Source of the DNA: Pirellulales bacterium | GTDB taxonomy: Bacteria; Planctomycetota; Planctomycetia; Pirellulales; Thermoguttaceae | Length of the DNA: 35,688 nt | Reading direction: 5' to 3' | Assembly (NCBI GenBank): GCA_030605745.1 | Contig: JAUWHT010000153.1 | Coordinates: 1 to 35,688, forward strand | Part shown: positions 31,340-35,688 of the stretch, one piece after another | How the letters are laid out: every line of letters starts with the position of its first letter | How positions within the stretch are numbered: the stretch's first letter is position 1 | Made by a program: the position numbers and the translations under genes | Notes under the pieces: model-generated | What the model was told of the DNA's origin: nothing | Seen by the model: only the letters and a program-made list of their open reading frames with translations | Database searches by the model: none

Positions 31340-31873
31340 TCACCTATTGCGGCGTTTTATCAATAGCTGCGAAAGTGATGATTGGCCGCGAAGCCCGCGA
31401 TTGTCGTAGTACAGGGCTGAATTGATTGCTCTCCAGGTTTCGCCGGATGTCCCGCGCACGTATCCCGATTTCTGGCTCGGCCACTTGCCCGTACGCTTGT
31501 GATACGCGTCTGCCCAGGCCAGTATCTTCTTGATTGTCAGGCGTGGCATGTCGGCCTTGTTCCGTGCTCGGCGGTACTTGGCCAGCAGTCTGGCCAGCGA
31601 CGAGCCGCCCGGCAGTCCGCGATGGCCGCGCCGCAATGCGTTATGTATCAGAGCCCAGGTTTCCCCCTTCTTAGCGCCGGACACGGGTCCCGACTCGATG
31701 GCGGGCCACTTGCCGGTGCGCCGGTGGTGGGCGTCCGCCCAGGCCAGTATCTTCTTGATTGTCAGTCGCCGAGAAGGGAATCGGCACGTCGTTTTGCGGC
31801 GCCTGGTGCGCGACGAGCCACCAGAAGCACGACCGGTACTCTTACGTTTGGTTGCCATCTTGCGTTTGGCCAT
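31340..31873 (-). CDS. Basic protein with two tandem WADAH domains of unknown function
   Basis: A 177-residue, very basic protein. Residues 1-35 are Lys/Arg/Ser/Thr-rich and look disordered. Two copies of a domain of about 63 residues follow (37-100 and 112-173), each reading LTIKKILAWADAxHxRTGKWP, then a Gly/Ser turn, GETWxxIxxAL, and RGLxGxSSLxxLL. The copies are about 60% identical, and a 24-bp stretch of DNA is the same in both (near 31515 and 31740). The pattern of short helices and invariant Trp/Arg resembles small nucleic-acid-binding modules; similar repeats are, as I recall, frequent in planctomycete genomes without a known function. It has its own promoter block at 31903-31945. ATGs at 31873 and 31858 are both possible. 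Confidence 0.75.
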   Translation of the reverse strand: MAKRKMATKRKSTGRASGGSSRTRRRKTTCRFPSRRLTIKKILAWADAHHRRTGKWPAIESGPVSGAKKGETWALIHNALRRGHRGLPGGSSLARLLAKYRRARNKADMPRLTIKKILAWADAYHKRTGKWPSQKSGYVRGTSGETWRAINSALYYDNRGLRGQSSLSQLLIKRRNR

Positions 31874-31902
31874 CGTTTTACCCGGAGCAGTGTGTGCGGT
31901 TC

Positions 31903-31945
31903 TCAGTATCCAGGCATGCTACCCCAGATCGCCCGAGACGTCAAT
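31903..31945 (-). promoter_or_regulatory. Duplicated promoter block, copy 2
   Basis: On the minus strand TTGACG (31944-31939), 17 nt, TAGCAT (31921-31916), 43 nt before the WADAH gene ATG. It matches the block at 28325-28367. A 15-codon ORF (MNGTGQVIDVSGDLG, starting near 31969) runs through it and ends in the -10 region, paralleling the IDVSGDVR end of the regulator at copy 1. Confidence 0.65.
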
Positions 31946-31995
31946 TACTTGGCCCGTCCCGTTCATGATGCCCCCCTATATGAGTACGCGTGGAG

Positions 31996-32024
31996 TTGAT
32001 TCGATTGTAATCTTGTAGTAAGCT
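31996..32024 (+). promoter_or_regulatory. Candidate promoter of the SMP-30 gene
   Basis: TTGATT (31996-32001), 17 nt, TAAGCT (32019-32024), 43 nt before the start codon at 32068. The -10 is weak. Confidence 0.35.
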
Positions 32025-32067
32025 GAAAGACAGAATGTCGCCAAATCACGTTTAGGGAGGTTTGATC

Positions 32068-33105
32068 ATGGTCAGCCGCGAGTACCTTGACGAGCGTCTT
32101 AAGAAACTTGAATATCGGCTCATCATCCGCCTTGGTAGCATGATTGTGGTTGCCATTGCCTTGTTGTCTCTCTGGTCGGCCGCCTGCACGGTGAGCCGGG
32201 CCGACGAACATGCCGATCTGCCGGCGTCGCACTCGGTGCGGCCGCAGCTTTACGCTACCGGATTCGAGTTCGCCGAAGGGCCGGCTCTGGACGCCGCGGG
32301 CAACCTGTTTGTGGTCAACTATCGGGCCAACGGGAACATCGGTCGGATTGCGGCGGACGGTACTGCCGAGGTGTTCTGCGACCTGCGGAAGTTGGTTCCC
32401 CTGGAAGGGCGCCAGCCGCAGGCCAACGGGCTGAAGATCGACGGCCAGGGGCGGCTGGTTGCGTCCGACTCCGGCGCGGGACGGCTGCTGCGAATCGCCG
32501 CCGACGGACAGAGTGTGGAAGTGCTGGCCGATCGCTGGGAAGGAAAGCGATTCAACAGCATCAACGACGTGGCCCTGGACACGGCCGGCAACATCTACTT
32601 CAGCGACCCAGGCGGCTCCAGCGCCGAGAAACCCGTCGGGTCGGTATATCGCTACGACATCAACACCGCCAAGGTCTCGCGGCTGGACACCGGCCTGGCG
32701 TATCCCAACGGATTGGGCGTGACTCCGGACGGGAAACACTTCTGCCTGTGCGAAAGCGGAAGGCACCGCCTGCTGATCTACGACCTGACGGCCGAGGGGC
32801 AACTGGCCAACCGCCGGGTGCTGATCGACTTCCCGGCCGAAACTCGCGGAGAGATCATCGGCGGCAAGTTCTCCCCCGATGGAATGATCTTCGACGCCGC
32901 CGGACGGCTCTACGTGGCGATGTGGACCGGCGGGGTAGTCAACGTGGTCGAGGTGCCCTCCGGCAAGCTCATCCGGCAGTACGACGCCGGCGGCAGCCGG
33001 GCGACCAACTGCCATTTCCACGACGGATACCTCTACGTCACCGTGGCCGCCAAGGAAGCCGTCTTCCGGCTCAAGCTGGGAGTGGAAGGCTTCGACTATA
33101 AATGA
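32068..33105 (+). CDS. Membrane-anchored SMP-30/gluconolactonase-like propeller
   Basis: A 345-residue protein of the SMP-30/gluconolactonase/LRE family, six-bladed propellers that hydrolyse sugar lactones. Likely metal ligands: Glu in FEFAEGPALD, Asn in NSINDVALD, Asn in YPNGLGVTPDG and Asp in SPDGMIFDAAG. The N-terminus is unusual: a charged amphipathic helix (MVSREYLDERLKKLEYRL) precedes a hydrophobic segment (SMIVVAIALLSLWSAA), where relatives have a simple signal peptide. This tethers it by an N-terminal helix with the propeller probably periplasmic. The ATG at 32068 has a perfect AGGGAGG 7 nt upstream. It fits a role in the sugar oxidation suggested by the surrounding genes. Confidence 0.85.
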   Translation: MVSREYLDERLKKLEYRLIIRLGSMIVVAIALLSLWSAACTVSRADEHADLPASHSVRPQLYATGFEFAEGPALDAAGNLFVVNYRANGNIGRIAADGTAEVFCDLRKLVPLEGRQPQANGLKIDGQGRLVASDSGAGRLLRIAADGQSVEVLADRWEGKRFNSINDVALDTAGNIYFSDPGGSSAEKPVGSVYRYDINTAKVSRLDTGLAYPNGLGVTPDGKHFCLCESGRHRLLIYDLTAEGQLANRRVLIDFPAETRGEIIGGKFSPDGMIFDAAGRLYVAMWTGGVVNVVEVPSGKLIRQYDAGGSRATNCHFHDGYLYVTVAAKEAVFRLKLGVEGFDYK

Positions 33106-33124
33106 ACGAAGACAATCCAAAAGG

Positions 33125-33149
33125 CGCGACCGGCGGTCGCGGCTTTATG
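33125..33149. repeat. Family C single copy between convergent genes
   Basis: CGCGACCGGCGGTCGCGG followed by CTTTATG, in the 51-bp gap between the convergent SMP-30 and DUF11 genes. The GC palindrome followed by CTTTAT could act as a weak rightward terminator. Confidence 0.8.
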
Positions 33150-33156
33150 CTCAAGG

Positions 33157-35406
33157 TCATTTCCGCAGCGGGGCCGGGCTCGGCTGCTCGGCGGTACGGA
33201 TCGGTGCGGTTTGTCCTTCCGCGGCTGGTCCGTCCTGGTAGAAGCGGGTGGTTTCCTCGCTGACCAGCCGGGTTCCCAGCGGCTTGCAGTGGACCTCGGC
33301 GCGGAAGATGTGATTTCCGGCCGTCTCGGCACGCGCGGAGATTTTCAGGATCAGGTCGCCGCCGGCAGGCACCGACGGAATGGGGCTGAAGACCACCTGT
33401 CCCGGGCCGATTTTGTGTCGGCCGCCCTCGACGGCAGTCGGTTCGATGCCGTTGGAGAAGTAAGCGAGCACCTCGACGTTCTCGGCACTCTTGGTGCCGC
33501 GGTTGCGGATTCGCAACTCGTAGGTCGCCTCTTCGCCCACCGGCACCGGCCCCGTGGGGTCCTTCACGTCAAGCACCAGGTCGGCGATGGCTTCCACTTC
33601 GGTGGTTATGCCTGCCGTGGCGGTCAAGTCGCCGTCGGCGGTTGAGACGATTTCCATGCGGCTGGGGCCGGGCAGGCCCAGGCTGCACTTGAGCGTGAAG
33701 CTCTGTTCGCCGCCCGGATCGAGCTTTTCCAGTGCCCAGAGCACTCTGGTCCCGTTGGCCTCGAGTTGGCTGCCGTCGATGCTGGAGAGGTACTTTGCGC
33801 CGGCCGGGATGTTGACCGACATTTTGAGGTTTTCGGCCGGCGCAGTTCCCGGATTTCGCACGCGAATCCGGTAGCCGGCCACCGCGCCCACATATTGGAC
33901 GGCCGGTCCCTGCACATCCACTTGCAAGGCGGGCCGGCGGACCAGTACCTGCTCGGCCAACTCCGCGCGGGCGCCCCCGTCTCCGCGAGCTTCGACCTTG
34001 ATCATCAGGTTTCCGACCTGCCGGGCGGTCAATTCCACCTCGATGGCTTTCTGCTCACCAGCGGCGATCGTGCCCAGGTCGTGCGAAACCGGCTGATTCC
34101 CATCTGCCCCCATCGGCAGCAAACGGATGATCACATTCTCGGCTTCACCGTTGCCCGTATTGGCAAGCTTCAACCGGTAGATTTCCTTCCTGCCGTAGAG
34201 GACCTCGCGGGGCCCTTCGAGGGTCATTGCGAGCTTGGGCTGCTGGACTTCGATCATCGTCTTGGAGCCAACCGGCTTGGATTCCCAGCGGACTGCCAGA
34301 TCGAAGGGGCGGTTCTCGCGGGGCACGATCGTCAGGACCAATTTCTCCCGGCCCTTTGCTTCGAGGTGTCCGATCTTCCACACAAGCGGTCCAGCCGGCT
34401 CGCCGGCGGCCGCCCGGTGCGCTGCACCCTTGCTGGCTTCGGCGGCCGATACGTCGGCCCACTCGGGAAGATCGACAAAAACCACGACGTCTTCAGCCCG
34501 CAGGTCACCCGCATTGCGAATGGTCACCTCGTAGGACGACTTCTTGCCTACTGAAATCCGCCGCGGCCCGACAGTCTCGACGCTCAGCACCGGTCCTTTG
34601 TTGGTAAACAGCACGGCGGCGTCCGGCTCTGTCCCGATATCGGCGGTCAACCTTTTGGCCGGTTTCCGGCTTGATTCGGCCGCCGGAGAGACAACGGTTT
34701 TCTTCCGGACCGCCGGTGTAGTACGCTGCACGATCACCGGTCGAGTGCTCGGCGCGGCGTGAGTTGCACGTGTAGGCGTCATATTCGGGCGTTTCTCCGC
34801 CATCCGAACCGGCTGATCTACAACAGGTGGATCGGTGGCGGCGTCCGGTTTCGGATTGACCTTCGGACTCGGCTTGCTCGGCGAGCTTTCGTCGAACGCC
34901 GACCGCCGAAGCGCCGCCAGACGTTCGTGCAGGGGACGCGTGGCGGGAGAATTAGTCGCATCCTGTTGGGGTGGCAGTTCAACTGCCACACCAACACCGC
35001 GTTTGGACAAGGTTTTCGAATCGCTCTTTGGCCTCTGTTGGGGTGGCAGTTCAACTGCCACACCAACACCGCGCTTCGAGTTCGACGGGGCCGCCATAAT
35101 GCTGCCGGCACGTGGCCTGCTCCCATTGCGGTGCGGATAGAACTTCCGCGTTGCAGACCGAGGGTCAGGTCGACGCATCTTATTGCTGTTCCCCTCGCCG
35201 GGAAGAATCCCATGGAGAATCGAACGACCGAAATCGCCTACCTGCTGACCGAGGTCACCCACCTGCTCGACCAGCGTCTTCGCATACTTCGGAGGGGTAG
35301 GCATCGCTCGGTTAGGACCCGGCGATGGTCCCTGGGCAAAGACCGTAGAGGAAATCCCCCAAACCCCAAAGGCCAAAACGGCCGCGGTAAATCTCTTTGC
35401 TAGCAT
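33157..35406 (-). CDS. Exported DUF11/CARDB-type multi-domain protein
   Basis: A 749-residue secreted protein. It has a signal peptide (MLAKRFTAAVLAFGVWGISS, cleavage near VFAQ), then a low-complexity Pro/Ser/Arg-rich region (about 30-260) and four or five immunoglobulin-like DUF11/CARDB repeats. Each repeat has the pattern YEVTIRNAGDLRAEDVVVFVDLP, YRLKLANTGNGEAENVIIRLLP, YRIRVRNPGTAPAENLKMSV or YELRIRNRGTKSAENVEVLA. Such repeats occur in surface and cell-envelope proteins and probably mediate adhesion or wall structure. The low-complexity region contains two identical segments KRGVGVAVELPPQQ (residues 111-124 and 135-148), encoded by inserted palindromes. The last residues are Pro-rich, without an anchor. 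No partner genes in the same direction are visible. Confidence 0.85.
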   Translation of the reverse strand: MLAKRFTAAVLAFGVWGISSTVFAQGPSPGPNRAMPTPPKYAKTLVEQVGDLGQQVGDFGRSILHGILPGEGNSNKMRRPDPRSATRKFYPHRNGSRPRAGSIMAAPSNSKRGVGVAVELPPQQRPKSDSKTLSKRGVGVAVELPPQQDATNSPATRPLHERLAALRRSAFDESSPSKPSPKVNPKPDAATDPPVVDQPVRMAEKRPNMTPTRATHAAPSTRPVIVQRTTPAVRKKTVVSPAAESSRKPAKRLTADIGTEPDAAVLFTNKGPVLSVETVGPRRISVGKKSSYEVTIRNAGDLRAEDVVVFVDLPEWADVSAAEASKGAAHRAAAGEPAGPLVWKIGHLEAKGREKLVLTIVPRENRPFDLAVRWESKPVGSKTMIEVQQPKLAMTLEGPREVLYGRKEIYRLKLANTGNGEAENVIIRLLPMGADGNQPVSHDLGTIAAGEQKAIEVELTARQVGNLMIKVEARGDGGARAELAEQVLVRRPALQVDVQGPAVQYVGAVAGYRIRVRNPGTAPAENLKMSVNIPAGAKYLSSIDGSQLEANGTRVLWALEKLDPGGEQSFTLKCSLGLPGPSRMEIVSTADGDLTATAGITTEVEAIADLVLDVKDPTGPVPVGEEATYELRIRNRGTKSAENVEVLAYFSNGIEPTAVEGGRHKIGPGQVVFSPIPSVPAGGDLILKISARAETAGNHIFRAEVHCKPLGTRLVSEETTRFYQDGPAAEGQTAPIRTAEQPSPAPLRK
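34964..35001. repeat. Family F palindrome inside a coding sequence, copy 1
   Basis: The palindrome TGTTGGGGTGGCAGTT, central C, then its near-complement (one G/A mismatch), plus CACCGCG. It is translated on the minus strand as RGVGVAVELPPQQ (residues 136-148 of the DUF11 protein). The 38 nt are identical to copy 2. Confidence 0.9.
35036..35073. repeat. Family F palindrome inside a coding sequence, copy 2
   Basis: Identical over 38 nt to copy 1 and 72 nt (24 codons) away, so the frame is preserved. The linkers around the copies differ. The same palindrome, with T at the centre, lies in intergenic DNA at 1071-1097. Confidence 0.9.
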
Positions 35407-35688
35407 GACTTTTCCCTGCGCATAGTGACGGGCAGCGTGTTAGAACAAAACCTCATCATGTGGTATCGGACAAGACGATTTTGAGGGTTTAGCCAACTTT
35501 TCAGAATTGGTCAATCGGCCAAAATGCAGAGGATGGGGAATCCAGGCACCGTTTAGCCGCCGGGCTTGCCCGATTTTCCGCAGGTTGTTTTTTCTGCTAA
35601 GACGATGGCAGTTGGGAACTGGGCGGCCGGGGCGAAAAAAAGGTTGAAAATCCGATAAATGTTAAAATAGGTAAACTTGCGCTGTGGA
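35407..35688. other. Intergenic region upstream of the DUF11 gene
   Basis: No supported ORF. It should hold the leftward promoter of the DUF11 gene; none is clear. A half copy of family A (GTTTAGCCGCCGGGCTTG onward) is at 35550-35572, truncated after CCCG. The last 60 bases turn AT-rich (AAAAAAAGGTTGAAAATCC, GTTAAAATAGG), which may be a promoter for a gene beyond the edge. Confidence 0.5.

Noticed and set aside
31963..33120. 385-codon leftward open frame
   Set aside because: Antisense to the SMP-30-like gene, which has a perfect ribosome site and family motifs.

Overview
The window looks like chromosomal DNA of a planctomycete, most likely of the Pirellulales type. The evidence is GC-rich coding sequence, a Tat-exported Gfo/Idh/MocA oxidoreductase beside a sugar isomerase and a DoxX-like protein, DUF1598- and DUF6655-like proteins, an FHA-GAF-sigma54 regulator, a soluble Ser/Thr kinase, a XylR-type AraC regulator, BNR and SMP-30 beta-propellers, and a long DUF11-type protein. 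No rRNA, tRNA, CRISPR array, phage gene or recognisable transposase was seen. The organism assignment is inference from gene content.

Layout. 1-3964 is a leftward cluster transcribed DoxX -> Gfo/Idh/MocA -> TIM-barrel isomerase -> the first codons of a gene cut by the window edge. 4217-13430 is a mosaic of a D-2-hydroxyacid dehydrogenase, a Ser/Thr kinase, a thioredoxin-like protein, a leftward sigma54 activator, a DUF1598 gene broken by an in-frame TAG, an AGCS Na+/amino-acid symporter and a universal stress protein whose 3' end overlaps a convergent dihydrouridine synthase. 14941-19910 holds a nitroreductase followed by a complete phosphate-uptake set, pstS-pstC-pstA-pstB-phoU. 20067-27234 holds RNase D, a leftward DUF6655-like lipoprotein and a two-gene RND efflux unit with no TolC-type partner in the window. 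27190-28290 is a compact leftward accessory operon: retropepsin-like protease, DUF4160, DUF2442 and a 56-codon ORF resembling an antitoxin tail. 28341-35406 is a carbohydrate-flavoured region with a XylR-like regulator, a BNR propeller, a protein with two copies of an uncharacterised WADAH domain, an SMP-30/gluconolactonase with an unusual membrane anchor, and a DUF11 protein.

The most distinctive feature is a dense set of short palindromic elements in almost every intergenic gap. The main family (here family A) has a core GCCGGGCTTGCCCGGC. It occurs as about 86-bp inverted pairs with a conserved spacer, or as half copies, at about a dozen loci. At least five other palindrome families (B-F) are interspersed. 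Some are nested inside one another, some supply the stop codon or C-terminal residues of genes, and one family (F) lies twice, in frame, inside the DUF11 protein gene. One locus differs from the family core by changes matched in both arms. Together they look like a non-autonomous REP/MITE-like system whose mobilising enzyme is outside the window.

A second notable signal is a 43-bp promoter-containing block found twice (28325-28367 and 31903-31945). Each copy drives an accessory gene and carries TTGAYG-N17-TAGYAT. Functional statements rest on motifs read by eye; no database search was run.
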